The notes beneath the pieces are model-generated. The model saw nothing but the letters and a program-made list of their open reading frames with translations. It ran no database searches and was not told the origin of the DNA. Shown here piece after piece: positions 1 through 8,025 of a stretch of 48,226 nt of DNA. How positions within the stretch are numbered: the first letter of the stretch is position 1; each line of letters starts with the position of its first letter. Location: NCBI GenBank assembly GCA_963601915.1, contig CAVCGL010000017.1, forward strand, positions 1 through 48,226, given 5' to 3'. This stretch comes from Butyricicoccus_A sp963601915 (GTDB lineage Bacteria > Bacillota > Clostridia > Oscillospirales > Butyricicoccaceae). The position numbers were made by a program, and so were the translations under genes.

Positions 1-760
1 TGCTCCTTCCGTCACGGCTTGCGCCGCGCCACCTTCCTCAGAGAGGAAGGCTTTTTTTACGCACCATCCAGACCTGGCTCTCCCTCTGGGAGAGATGTCG
101 CGCAGCGACAGAGAGGGCTGGCTCCCTTGTGAGGGAGCTGGATTGCCGCCTTGCGGCAAGGCTGAGGGAGTAACCAGCTGACAGTGATGAACCAGAGTAA
201 CTCTAACGCAGACTTGCTTGCGTGCTGCTCCTTCCGTCACGGCTTGCGCCGCGCCACCTTCCTCAGAGAGGAAGGCTTTTTCTTACGCACAAACTAAACC
301 TGTCTCTCCCTCTGGGAGAGATGTCGCGCAGCGACAGAGAGGGCTAGGCTCCCTTGTGAGGGGGCTGGATTGCCGCTTCGCGGCAAGACTGAGGGAGTAA
401 CCAGCTGACAGTGATGAACCAGAGTAACTCTGATGCAGACTTGCTTGTGTGCTGCTCCTTCCGTCACGGCTTGCGCCGCGCCACCTTCCTCAAAGAGGAA
501 GGCTTTGCCTTACGCACAAACTAAACCTGGCTCTCCCTTTGGGAGAGATGTCGCGCAGCGACAGAGAGGGCTGGCTCCCTTGTGAGGGAGCTGGATTGCC
601 GCTTTGCGGCAAGACTGAGGGAGCAACCAGCTGACAGTGACGAATCAGAGTAACTCTCATGCGAACTTGCGGAATTTGCCCTCTCAGTCATTTGCTTCGC
701 AAATGCCAGCTCTCCCAAAGGGAGAGCCAAGAAGCCCGTGCGAGCTGCACGCGCCAATTG
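1..760. repeat. Tandem palindrome-rich intergenic repeat array, locus 1
   Basis: Three near-identical units start at 1, 226 and 453 (spacing 225-227 bp), followed by a partial unit of a different module to about 760. Each unit is a string of perfect short hairpins: CTTCCTCAGAGAGGAAGG, CTCTCCCTCTGGGAGAG, TGTCGCGCAGCGACA, TCCCTTGTGAGGGA and TTGCCGCCTTGCGGCAA. The trailing module (about 679-728) holds CATTTGCTTCGCAAATG and CTCTCCCAAAGGGAGAG. The left edge lies outside the window. Short ORFs in both strands translate the repeat and are not credible genes. Related modules recur near 4.7, 11.3 and 31.9 kb. The function is unknown; it could be a non-autonomous mobile element or a family of multi-hairpin RNAs. 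Confidence 0.9.
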
Positions 761-1157
761 CAAAATCTTGTCCCAAAATTGCACAATTTCTCTCGAAAAA
801 AGAAAATTATTTATCATTTTTGCTCTCTGAAGTCTAGACCATTTGACTTTCAAAATGACAGTGTTCGTTTTTGTACCGTCAATTTCCATGTTTTGTAAAG
901 TTTTTCTATTTGATTCATTTTCTCATTCTTTATCCATTTAAAGCGACCAATTTATATTATTTTTCTTATTTTTACTAAACTTTCGCACTTTTTAACTGAA
1001 ACTTTCCTCCCGTTTGTTCACACAAAGTTTACATTATATCGTGAATGATTCGTTATTTTTGCTCTCATGCGACTGTGTAAGTCTGCGGTGTCGAATTTCT
1101 GTAAAACCTGTAAAACAAATTCCTTCAATTTTTTCAATATTTCAGTCAAAATGCCAC
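761..1157. other. AT-rich spacer without a recognisable gene
   Basis: About 400 bp of markedly AT-rich DNA between the repeat array and the small-ORF promoter. It contains many homopolymer runs of T and A and no ORF with a plausible ribosome binding site. I see no hairpin followed by a T-run. The abrupt drop in GC relative to the repeat on its left marks the array boundary. Confidence 0.6.
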
Positions 1158-1186
1158 GTGACATTTCCTCGAAAAAAGTCTATTAT
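1158..1186 (+). promoter_or_regulatory. Sigma-A type promoter of the small ORF
   Basis: GTGACA at 1158-1163 and TATTAT at 1181-1186 are separated by 17 bp. Transcription would begin near 1194, which is exactly the most upstream ATG of the small ORF, so that ATG is probably the transcript start and not the translation start. Confidence 0.5.
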
Positions 1187-1250
1187 ACTAAGCATGGAAA
1201 GCGACAACGCAAAGATATGTGAATCTGCTTTCAGAAAGGAAGCGAATGGA

Positions 1251-1421
1251 ATGGGTCTTCTTGGAACCCTGCACAACATGGCAAAGTCCGGTCAGGTCAG
1301 CGAGATCAACTCGGTTATCAATCAGGAACGCGCCTCTGCAAACGCAAGTGCTCAGACAACCGGCAAAGAACGCCGTAAATTCCGTCATAACATGGAAATT
1401 TCCATCGCTTCTCACCGTTAA
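1251..1421 (+). CDS. Small hypothetical protein, 56 aa
   Basis: I do not recognise this protein. The ATG at 1251 is preceded by AGGAAG at 1237-1242 (8-nt spacing), whereas the in-frame ATG at 1194 has no Shine-Dalgarno sequence and sits at the predicted transcription start. The product is hydrophilic, with a short N-terminal apolar stretch (MGLLGTLHNMA), an Asn/Gln/Ala/Ser-rich middle and a basic KERRKFRHN segment near the C-terminus. There is no transmembrane segment or Cys motif. It is a single-gene unit with its own promoter and a strong terminator, which is an argument for a real expressed small protein; a regulatory RNA is the alternative. Confidence 0.55.
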   Translation: MGLLGTLHNMAKSGQVSEINSVINQERASANASAQTTGKERRKFRHNMEISIASHR

Positions 1422-1473
1422 CTAGCTTTTACCTATTTTTTCATACCTATTTTTCCTATCTCTTTTCTTTGTA

Positions 1474-1516
1474 AAGCAAAACCCTGCGGTTTCCCCCGCG
1501 GGGTTTTGCTTTTGTA
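1474..1516 (+). terminator. Rho-independent terminator of the small ORF
   Basis: The stem AGCAAAACCC...GGGTTTTGCT, with an inner GCGG/CCGC pairing, is followed by TTTTG. It isolates the small ORF from the downstream two-component genes. Confidence 0.8.
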
Positions 1517-1560
1517 TTTGTATCTTTCTTCAGAAAATGTTAAGATTTTTATACGCTAGT

Positions 1561-1588
1561 TTGAAAGGATTCCATTATATCCTATACC
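1561..1588 (+). promoter_or_regulatory. Promoter of the two-component operon
   Basis: TTGAAA (1561-1566) and TATACC (1583-1588) have 16-bp spacing, upstream of the AAGGAGGA ribosome binding site of the response regulator. Confidence 0.5.
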
Positions 1589-1614
1589 CATAGACAGCAA
1601 GGAGGACACACAGT

Positions 1615-2331
1615 ATGACCTACCGCATCCTAGTATGCGACGATGACCGCGAAATTGCGCGCGCCATTGGCATTTATCTCCGTTCTTCCGGATACGAAGC
1701 AGTCGAGGCACACGACGGCGCCGAAGCGCTGGAGCTTTGCCGCACCCAGACCTTCCATCTGCTCATTCTGGACATCATGATGCCCGGACTGGACGGCATC
1801 CAGACGACGGAGATCCTGCGCCGCACGCACAACATTCCGGTCATTATGCTCTCGGCAAAGAGCGAAGACATCGACAAAATCGACGGTCTGACCGCCGGTG
1901 CTGATGACTATATGACCAAGCCGTTTCAGCCCGCAGAGCTGATTGCCCGCGTCAAATCGCAGCTGCGCCGATACACCTCTCTCGGCGGCATGCATCAGAC
2001 ACCGGCGGCAGCGGTCTATCAAACCGGCGAACTGATTATCGACGATGCATCCAAAACCGTCACGGTAGACGGTGACCCGGTCAGTCTCACGCCGCGAGAG
2101 TACGGCATTCTGCTCTTTTTGACCCAACACGCGGGGCAAGTGTTCTCTATTTCACAGATTTATGAGGCGGTTTGGCAGGAACCGGCTTATAACTCGGAAA
2201 ATACCGTTGCTGTCCACATTCGCCGGATTCGAGAAAAAATTGAAATCAATCCGAAAGAACCCAAATATTTAAAGGTGGTGTGGGGAATTGGCTACAAAAT
2301 GGAAAAACTTCACCCGAAACAGCTGGGTTAA
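1615..2331 (+). CDS. Response regulator, OmpR/PhoB family
   Basis: DNA-binding response regulator of 238 aa, cytoplasmic, phosphorylated by the kinase encoded next to it. The receiver domain (about 3-115) shows the acidic pair at 9-10, the phospho-acceptor Asp53 in LLILDIMMPG, and Lys102 in TKPFQ. The C-terminal winged helix (about 130-230) ends in the usual VWGIGYKME motif. AAGGAGGA lies 8 bp before the ATG. The gene overlaps the kinase by 44 nt, so the two are translated together. It resembles VanR/ResD-like regulators, but the target genes cannot be read from the sequence. Confidence 0.93.
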   Translation: MTYRILVCDDDREIARAIGIYLRSSGYEAVEAHDGAEALELCRTQTFHLLILDIMMPGLDGIQTTEILRRTHNIPVIMLSAKSEDIDKIDGLTAGADDYMTKPFQPAELIARVKSQLRRYTSLGGMHQTPAAAVYQTGELIIDDASKTVTVDGDPVSLTPREYGILLFLTQHAGQVFSISQIYEAVWQEPAYNSENTVAVHIRRIREKIEINPKEPKYLKVVWGIGYKMEKLHPKQLG

Positions 2332-4618
2332 AGCTGTATCTTGGCTGCTCATCCTCGCGATGACAGCGGCATCTGCCGGTATGACGGTCTATGCCATGTA
2401 CATGACCCAACAGGAAGCGACCGAGCAAATTACACCGTACAGCTACAGCCTGTCGTTTCCGATGTCGGATGTGCTCACACATGAGACACCGACCGCTGAC
2501 TATTTTGCCCTGATGCTGTACGAGCCGCTTTCCGAGCTGTATTCCGCGGAAGAAACCGGCAGCACAGCGGAGAGCATTCAGAACAATGTCAAGCCTGCGG
2601 ATCTTCTCGATGCGCTTGTCTCTCAGTACGAAGAAAGCGATGACGCTGCCAAATGGGATGCAGACGAAACACTCGTCAAGTATGACGACGACATTCCGAC
2701 ACTGGACGCAGAGACTGTCAACGCGGTCATGACCGCGTTCTATCGCAGTGACTATAATGGCTATGATGACTATGCGATGACAGAGCCTTTCGAGAACTGG
2801 CTGCTTCATCATCCAGCCGCATACGAGGCCTGCCGCACAACCTATGTCGACAAGCATCTGCGCAATATCGCTGACCTAAAGGAAGAATGGCAGCCATATC
2901 AATCGGCCTTTGCCTATTACACGATCAACGAAGCGACCGGAGATGTTATTACCTCTCTGCCGGACGGCACAACGCAGGAGGAGGCTGAATCTCAGCTGCT
3001 GTCTTCCGCAAAATACGCGGTTTCCCTGAAAACAACAAACAGCCGGGCGGAATTCCACGCAACAGATTTTGATACCGAGCAGGCACTGAAAGCCGTGAGC
3101 TCCCCGGATTATACGCTGGACGGTGACCGCAACGGCACGGCAATCGGTGCGCTGACCGTCAGTGCTTACAACCAAATTCTGGCTTCTTGGAGCCGAGTGC
3201 ACGAGCAGATGTTCCGTCTTTTTGTCGTTTATGCGATTTCTGCCGTTGTCATTGCGCTGTGCTTGATTGTTCTGTGCTTTGGCGCAGGCCGCAAGCCGGA
3301 TGACAGTGAGCGTTATCTCATTGGCTTTGACCACATCTGGACAGAGGGGCAGATTGTCCTCGGCATTTGTGCTTGCCTCGCCTTCGCCGGTGTCATCGCC
3401 TTTTTCCTGAATTATTTTGGCGATGCTACGGTTTCTCTGTCGGTGAGCCTGACCTGTGCCAGTGTGTGTGCGGCATCCGCCGCATTCGCTGCCGTATGCC
3501 TGACGATCTTCCTGTCGCAGGTACGCCGCATCAAGGCGCGGCAATGGCTCAACGGCTGGATCATCTGGCGTCTGTTCCGTAAATTCGGCATCGCCTCGGT
3601 ACAGTGGCTGTACAGACAGTTCCACAAAAGCCCGCTGCGCCGCCGGTTTATCATTCTGAGCATTGTCATCCCGCTGCTGTGCGCCGTGTGGATTCCCGTG
3701 CCGTTTGTCATCATTCTGCTGCTCATCGCCAGCATTCGCCTGGCAGACAGCATCGAAACGGTCACGCGCGGCGCCCATGACATTCGCACCGGCAAGACCG
3801 ATACCAACATTGCCGTCCCCAAGTATACACCGAAAGAGCTTTGTACGCTGGCGGACGATTTGAACGGCATCTCGGAAGGCTTACACAACGCCGTGGATAC
3901 AGCGGTAAAATCTGAACGGTTAAAATCTGAACTGATTTCCAATGTCTCGCACGACATCAAAACACCGCTGACCAGCATTGTGACCTATGTCGATCTGCTC
4001 AAGCAGTGTGATATTCCGGATGAGACCGCGCAGGAGTATCTTCGCGTGATTGACCAGAAAGCCCAGCGGCTGCGCACGCTGACCTTGGATTTATTCGACG
4101 CCTCCAAGGCAACCAGCGGTGCCATGCAGGTAGAGCTTGCCAAAACCGATTTGGACGCTTTGCTCCGGCAGGCACTCGGAGAACGCTCCGAACACATCCA
4201 GCGCGCCGGTTTGGATCTGCGCATCACCTCGCACCCGCCGGTTTATGTCCATGCGGACGGCAGACTGCTGTGGCGTGTGCTGGACAATCTGATTTCCAAC
4301 TGTGTCCGCTATGCCGTGCCGCACAGCCGTGTCTATGTAGACATCGCACAGACTGACACCATGTGTGTCCTGACGATGAAAAACATCTCTGCGACTGAGT
4401 TAAATATCTCTGCTGAGGAGCTGATGCAGCGCTTCACGCGCGGCGACCGTTCCCGCCATACGGAGGGCAGCGGCTTGGGCTTGTCCATCGCACAAAGCCT
4501 CACCGAGCTGATGCACGGCAGCTGCCGCGTGGAAATCGACGGAGATCTGTTCAAAGCTATCGTAGAAATCCCGCGCTGGACGCAGCCGGAAACCCAAGAA
4601 ACAAATCAAACAACCTGA
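2288..4618 (+). CDS. Membrane sensor histidine kinase
   Basis: Sensor kinase of 776 aa. The likely start is TTG at 2288, with AAAGGTGG 9 nt upstream inside the preceding regulator gene; no ATG offers a better signal. There is one N-terminal membrane segment (about 15-37), an extracytoplasmic sensor region of about 270 residues without a fold I recognise, then four more hydrophobic segments (about 310-332, 353-376, 380-405, 455-485). The HAMP-like linker is followed by HisKA with His555 in ISNVSHDIKTPLTS, an N-box (DNLISNCVRY) and a G-box (GSGLGLSIAQSL). Five membrane segments are more than in a simple two-TM kinase. The signal is unknown. Confidence 0.92.
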   Translation: MATKWKNFTRNSWVKAVSWLLILAMTAASAGMTVYAMYMTQQEATEQITPYSYSLSFPMSDVLTHETPTADYFALMLYEPLSELYSAEETGSTAESIQNNVKPADLLDALVSQYEESDDAAKWDADETLVKYDDDIPTLDAETVNAVMTAFYRSDYNGYDDYAMTEPFENWLLHHPAAYEACRTTYVDKHLRNIADLKEEWQPYQSAFAYYTINEATGDVITSLPDGTTQEEAESQLLSSAKYAVSLKTTNSRAEFHATDFDTEQALKAVSSPDYTLDGDRNGTAIGALTVSAYNQILASWSRVHEQMFRLFVVYAISAVVIALCLIVLCFGAGRKPDDSERYLIGFDHIWTEGQIVLGICACLAFAGVIAFFLNYFGDATVSLSVSLTCASVCAASAAFAAVCLTIFLSQVRRIKARQWLNGWIIWRLFRKFGIASVQWLYRQFHKSPLRRRFIILSIVIPLLCAVWIPVPFVIILLLIASIRLADSIETVTRGAHDIRTGKTDTNIAVPKYTPKELCTLADDLNGISEGLHNAVDTAVKSERLKSELISNVSHDIKTPLTSIVTYVDLLKQCDIPDETAQEYLRVIDQKAQRLRTLTLDLFDASKATSGAMQVELAKTDLDALLRQALGERSEHIQRAGLDLRITSHPPVYVHADGRLLWRVLDNLISNCVRYAVPHSRVYVDIAQTDTMCVLTMKNISATELNISAEELMQRFTRGDRSRHTEGSGLGLSIAQSLTELMHGSCRVEIDGDLFKAIVEIPRWTQPETQETNQTT

Positions 4619-4628
4619 TACACACAAC

Positions 4629-4668
4629 AAAAGCACCAGAGCCGGACTTCCGGCACTGGTGCTTTGTC
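4629..4668 (+). terminator. Terminator of the two-component operon
   Basis: Nearly perfect stem AAAGCACCAG-GCCGG/CCGG-CTGGTGCTTT with an ACTT loop, directly after the kinase stop codon. It is followed at once by the second repeat locus. Confidence 0.8.
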
Positions 4669-4675
4669 TTACGCA

Positions 4676-4965
4676 CAAATTATTCTCGTCTCTCCCTCTG
4701 GGAGAGATGTCGCGAAGCGACAGAGAGGGCTAATACCAGCTAGCATGTTTTTTAAAGATTTACCCTGATACGAATTTGCCAACGTCCTGCCCTCTCAGTC
4801 ATTTGCTGCGCAAATGCCAGCTCTCCCAAAGGGAGAGCCGAGAAGCCGGTACAAACTGCGCACCGGACGAATCAGAGGGGCTTTGATACAGACTTGCTCG
4901 CGGGCTGCTCCTTCCGTCACGGCTTGCGCCGCGCCACCTTCCTCAGAGAGGAAGGCTTTTAGTCT
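4676..4965. repeat. Palindrome-rich intergenic repeat, locus 2
   Basis: This single composite copy contains the CTCTCCCTCTGGGAGAG and TGTCGCGAAGCGACA hairpins (about 4690-4725), the CATTTGCTGCGCAAATG and CTCTCCCAAAGGGAGAG module (about 4799-4837), and the TGCTCCTTCCGTCACGGC plus CTTCCTCAGAGAGGAAGG module (about 4904-4958). The modules match those of locus 1 but are joined in a different order. This indicates mosaic assembly and not simple duplication. Confidence 0.88.
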
Positions 4966-4980
4966 CTCCCGCGTCAGGTT

Positions 4981-5742
4981 TTACTTCCGCATAAATGCAT
5001 CGTCCACCTGGGTTCCCTTGGCGAGAATCGAGCACGGCGCATCGACAGTAATCGGACTGCCATCGACACAGGTGACTGTGCCGCCTGCTTCCGTGACAAT
5101 CAAGCTGCCTGCGGCAAAATCCCACGGCTGCAAGCGCAGTTCAAAATACATCTCTGCGCGGCCTGCGGCGATAGTGCACAGATCCCATGCAGCCGAGCCA
5201 CTGCGGCGAATATCCATCGCCTCATCAGCACACAGGCGCAGCAGGCGGAAGGATTCGTCAATCAACTCCCGATAATACGAAGCAGAACCGTACAGCACAA
5301 TGCCTTCGTGCAGCACATGGTCAGAAACATGAAGCGGGATGCCATTGCACGAAGCGCCCTTGCCCTTTTGCGCAGTATACATCTCATCGAGATACGGATT
5401 GTATACCAATCCCAATGTCACCTCTCCGTCCATCGTCATGGCGACAGAAATCACGCTGCATTTATAGTCCTTGACAAAATTGGTCGTTCCGTCAATCGGA
5501 TCTACGATAAATGCGCGCCCCTTGGCAATGGATTCGTGCACATCCTCTTCTTCTCCGACAAAATGCGCATCCGGCGCGATGTCCAGCAGACGCTTCTTCA
5601 AAATATCCTGAATCTTTTTGTCATACTTCGTGACAAGATCATTATATCTTCCCTTATTTTCTACCGCCGCATTGGCGCGGTCTGCCCGCAGCATGAGCTG
5701 TCCGCATTCGCGCATAACTTCTTGAATTTCACTTGAGAGCAT
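4981..5742 (-). CDS. Inositol monophosphatase family protein
   Basis: Mg-dependent sugar or inositol phosphatase, 253 aa, cytoplasmic. Signature motifs are GEEE (63-66), DPIDGTTNF (81-89, metal-binding Asp residues) and WDFAAGSLIVTEAGG near residue 220. The start at 5742 is chosen because GGAG sits 6 nt upstream (AAGGTTGGAGAAAACA); the longer reading frame has no ribosome binding site and would extend into the divergent promoter. The family includes inositol-1-phosphatase, fructose-1,6-bisphosphatase and 3'-phosphoadenosine phosphatase activities, and the exact substrate cannot be told. Divergent from the membrane protein at 5878. Confidence 0.9.
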   Translation of the reverse strand: MLSSEIQEVMRECGQLMLRADRANAAVENKGRYNDLVTKYDKKIQDILKKRLLDIAPDAHFVGEEEDVHESIAKGRAFIVDPIDGTTNFVKDYKCSVISVAMTMDGEVTLGLVYNPYLDEMYTAQKGKGASCNGIPLHVSDHVLHEGIVLYGSASYYRELIDESFRLLRLCADEAMDIRRSGSAAWDLCTIAAGRAEMYFELRLQPWDFAAGSLIVTEAGGTVTCVDGSPITVDAPCSILAKGTQVDDAFMRK

Positions 5743-5781
5743 TGTTTTCTCCAACCTTTCATCACAAATTCCTCTGTATGT

Positions 5782-5811
5782 ATCATAGCACCGTTTCGCC
5801 TTGTTTCGCAA
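5782..5811 (-). promoter_or_regulatory. Promoter of the inositol monophosphatase family gene
   Basis: On the minus strand TTGCGA (5806-5811) and TATGAT (5782-5787) are separated by 18 bp. On the other strand an extended -10 TGGTATACT (5840-5848) probably serves the divergent gene at 5878. Confidence 0.45.
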
Positions 5812-5877
5812 GAATGTTCTATATTCACACACAAGTTTCTGGTATACTGATACTATCACATAGGAGGAGGTGATGCT

Positions 5878-6534
5878 GTGTCAGCATCCAAGCATTGGGA
5901 ACGCCGCATTCCGATTTATCTCATCGGCATGTTTCTCATGACAATCGGCGTCAATCTATCGGTTTTATCCGGCATCGGCGTATCGCCTATTGATACGCTG
6001 CCGTACATTGTCAGTCTGATTGCACAAAAAAGTCTCGGTCTGTGCACCACACTGGTTTTCTCGGTGTATATCGTCTTGCAGATTTGCATTCTGCGCCGCC
6101 GATTCCAGTGGAAAAATCTCTTGCAGATTGTTTTGTCCATGATTTTCGGCTGGTTTGTTAGCCTGTCCGGCGCACTGACTGCCCTGCTGCCGCAGCATCC
6201 GGCATATCCCATTCAATTTATCTACATGCTGTGCAGCATTCTCTTTCTCGGCTCCGGTATTTTTCTGTACGTCACAGCGGATATTATGTCTATGCCCGCC
6301 GACGGCGTAGCCCTTGCGCTGGCAGAAGTCACCGGCAAGCCCATGTCCAGCTGCAAGATCGTCTTTGACTGTATCGTTGTCATTTTGACTGTGCTGTTAT
6401 CCGTCACCCAGCTACACAACATCAGCGGCGTGCGCGAAGGCACGCTCATCGCCGCCTTCGGCGTCGGCATGTGCATTCGCTTCTGGGAAAAGCGCATGAC
6501 CAAACCGCTTCAGCGGTTTTTGTTCGGGAATTAA
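5878..6534 (+). CDS. YczE/YyaS/YitT-family integral membrane protein
   Basis: Membrane protein of 218 aa with about five to six hydrophobic segments. The start is GTG at 5878, preceded by a very strong AGGAGGAGGTGA with 6-nt spacing. The N-terminal pattern, in which a first helix runs into GVNLSVLSGIGVSPIDTLPY, is typical of the YczE/YitT group, whose transport or regulatory role is poorly known. The 3' end overlaps the convergent MATE gene by 4 bp, so there is no terminator between them. Confidence 0.75.
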   Translation: MSASKHWERRIPIYLIGMFLMTIGVNLSVLSGIGVSPIDTLPYIVSLIAQKSLGLCTTLVFSVYIVLQICILRRRFQWKNLLQIVLSMIFGWFVSLSGALTALLPQHPAYPIQFIYMLCSILFLGSGIFLYVTADIMSMPADGVALALAEVTGKPMSSCKIVFDCIVVILTVLLSVTQLHNISGVREGTLIAAFGVGMCIRFWEKRMTKPLQRFLFGN

Positions 6535-7844
6535 CGCCGCTGGCGATGCTGTTTGAGAAACACCGCGCTGAGCAGCAGCACAACAATCTCCACGGTCGGC
6601 ATGACCATCCACAGGCTATTGCCGCCCAGCATCAGCGGAAAGAGCAAAATTCCCACTCCGCTCAAAATGATATTGCGCAGCAGGGAAATCGTCAGCGACT
6701 GCTTGACACACATCACCGACTGCAAATAATACGAGGTCAGCAGATTGATGCCCATCGGCAAAAAGGCGATAAAATACAAGCGCACACCGACTTGCGCAAT
6801 CGCGGTCATCTCCGCGGTCATGCCCATAAAGATCGAGCATACCTTTGTCGGAAAGACAATACCACTCACAGAAAACATGGCTCCCATGACGATAATCGTC
6901 ACAAAGGCCATGTTTTTTACTTTTCCAATGCGATTCCACTTCCCTGCACCGTAATTGGTCGCAACTACCGGCTGAATAGACTGCCCTACGCCGGTAAACA
7001 AGGAATTGAACAAAATTACACAGTTGGAAATGACGCTGTACACAGACAGCGAGGATTCCCCGCAATACGTCAGAATCTGCACGTTGAACAGCAGCACGAT
7101 AAATCCATTGGCAAATTCATTGAAAAAGCTCGGAATGCCATTGGCGATGATTTTTTTCACACTGGAACGCACATGCTTTGGGCGAATGAGATGCAAGCCA
7201 TTTTTTGCGCTGACAAAGTGAGAGCCTGCCACCAGCACCTGAATCACCATGCCGATCATAGATGCCAACGCTGCGCCGCCGATTCCCATATGCAGTGGAA
7301 AGACAAGCACAATATCCAATATCACATTGACGGCGCCGCCGAGCAGCACGCCCGCCATGGCGCGGTTTGGATCACCGTCTGCTCGAACAAAAATCGCAAT
7401 AAAATTAGAAAACACCGCCACGGGCAAAAACAGATTGATGTATTTCATATATGTCAGTGCATACGGAAACAGCGTATCATTGGCACCCATCACACGCAGC
7501 AGCGCAGAAATACCCAGTCCATAAATCATCCACAATGCCAACGCCACGATGGCCAGCGTGACAAGCGACAGCGTAAAAAACCGATTGGCCTTTTCTTGCT
7601 TGCCCGCACCCCGCTGCATACTCATCTGCACGGAACCGCCCACGCCAAACAAAATACCCATGGCCATGAGCACGCACAGCAGCGGCGTTGTAATACTGAG
7701 CGCCGCCAGCGCGTCAGCACCGACACCCTGTCCGATGACAATCGCATCCGTCAAGGTATAGATCGACATGACCATCGCGCTGCCAAGCGACGGAAGCAGG
7801 AAGCGCAGATATAATTTCTTCACCTGATCCTGTAGTAAATCCAT
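6531..7844 (-). CDS. MATE family efflux transporter (MepA-like)
   Basis: Multidrug or cation exporter of 437 aa with the expected twelve hydrophobic segments in two homologous halves. The first half has the family pattern LPSLGSAMVMSIYTLTDAIVIGQGVG near the N-terminus (residues 16-40); the second half repeats it in GQSIQPVVATNYGAG. The start at 7844 follows GGAGGA with 7-nt spacing; the longer frame runs through the leader terminator and is not credible. Transcription starts about 150 nt upstream and passes a structured leader with a strong intrinsic terminator, so expression depends on the leader. Families associated with such leaders suggest guanidinium or small-cation export. Confidence 0.92.
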   Translation of the reverse strand: MDLLQDQVKKLYLRFLLPSLGSAMVMSIYTLTDAIVIGQGVGADALAALSITTPLLCVLMAMGILFGVGGSVQMSMQRGAGKQEKANRFFTLSLVTLAIVALALWMIYGLGISALLRVMGANDTLFPYALTYMKYINLFLPVAVFSNFIAIFVRADGDPNRAMAGVLLGGAVNVILDIVLVFPLHMGIGGAALASMIGMVIQVLVAGSHFVSAKNGLHLIRPKHVRSSVKKIIANGIPSFFNEFANGFIVLLFNVQILTYCGESSLSVYSVISNCVILFNSLFTGVGQSIQPVVATNYGAGKWNRIGKVKNMAFVTIIVMGAMFSVSGIVFPTKVCSIFMGMTAEMTAIAQVGVRLYFIAFLPMGINLLTSYYLQSVMCVKQSLTISLLRNIILSGVGILLFPLMLGGNSLWMVMPTVEIVVLLLSAVFLKQHRQRR

Positions 7845-7874
7845 GTTTTTCCTCCAAATTCTTATTTTTTCATC

Positions 7875-7912
7875 AAAAAAAAAGCCAGATAAGACAAAAG
7901 TCTTATCTGGCT
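7875..7912 (-). terminator. Leader (attenuator) terminator upstream of the MATE gene
   Basis: A perfect 13-bp stem (AGCCAGATAAGAC / GTCTTATCTGGCT, loop TTTT on the minus strand) is followed by nine T residues (plus-strand A-run 7875-7883). It lies between the promoter and the MATE start codon and so must be conditional. It would also stop read-through from the SLH gene upstream. Confidence 0.9.
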
Positions 7913-7992
7913 CATGATGTTTCATGTCCGTCCGGGAATCTCAATCTGCTTGAGACACCTTGCAGGGTACATAGCTTGTACCGTCCGACCAG
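7913..7992 (-). promoter_or_regulatory. Riboswitch-like leader; candidate guanidine-IV (mepA motif)
   Basis: The RNA from about 7991 folds into small hairpins: GGTACA-agcta-TGTACC and TCTCAA-gcaga-TTGAGA. The GCAG in the second loop can pair with CUGC in CCCTGCAAGG, giving a kissing or pseudoknot contact. GGACGG occurs twice, on either side of the hairpins. The ~80-nt domain precedes a conditional terminator in front of a MATE exporter, the arrangement described for the guanidine-IV (mepA) riboswitch. The class assignment is from memory of that architecture and is not certain; the structured attenuator itself is clear. Confidence 0.6.
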
Positions 7993-7997
7993 TTGCT

Positions 7998-8025
7998 ATT
8001 ATAACAGAATTTCAAAGAATGTCAA
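7998..8025 (-). promoter_or_regulatory. Promoter of the MATE leader
   Basis: Consensus TTGACA (8020-8025) and TATAAT (7998-8003), spaced 16 bp, on the minus strand. The -35 box overlaps the stop codon region of the SLH gene upstream. Confidence 0.85.

Noticed and set aside
1..660. Possible CRISPR array in the tandem repeat
   Set aside because: Units of ~226 bp with no short unique spacers, and no cas genes; hairpin modules explain the structure.
2246..2857. Minus-strand ORF opposite the kinase N-terminus
   Set aside because: Shadow frame; the plus-strand regulator and kinase genes account for the region.
6471..7814. 447-codon frame opposite the MATE gene
   Set aside because: Composition (very rich in His, Gln, Arg) is that of an antisense frame, and the minus-strand MATE protein is unambiguous.
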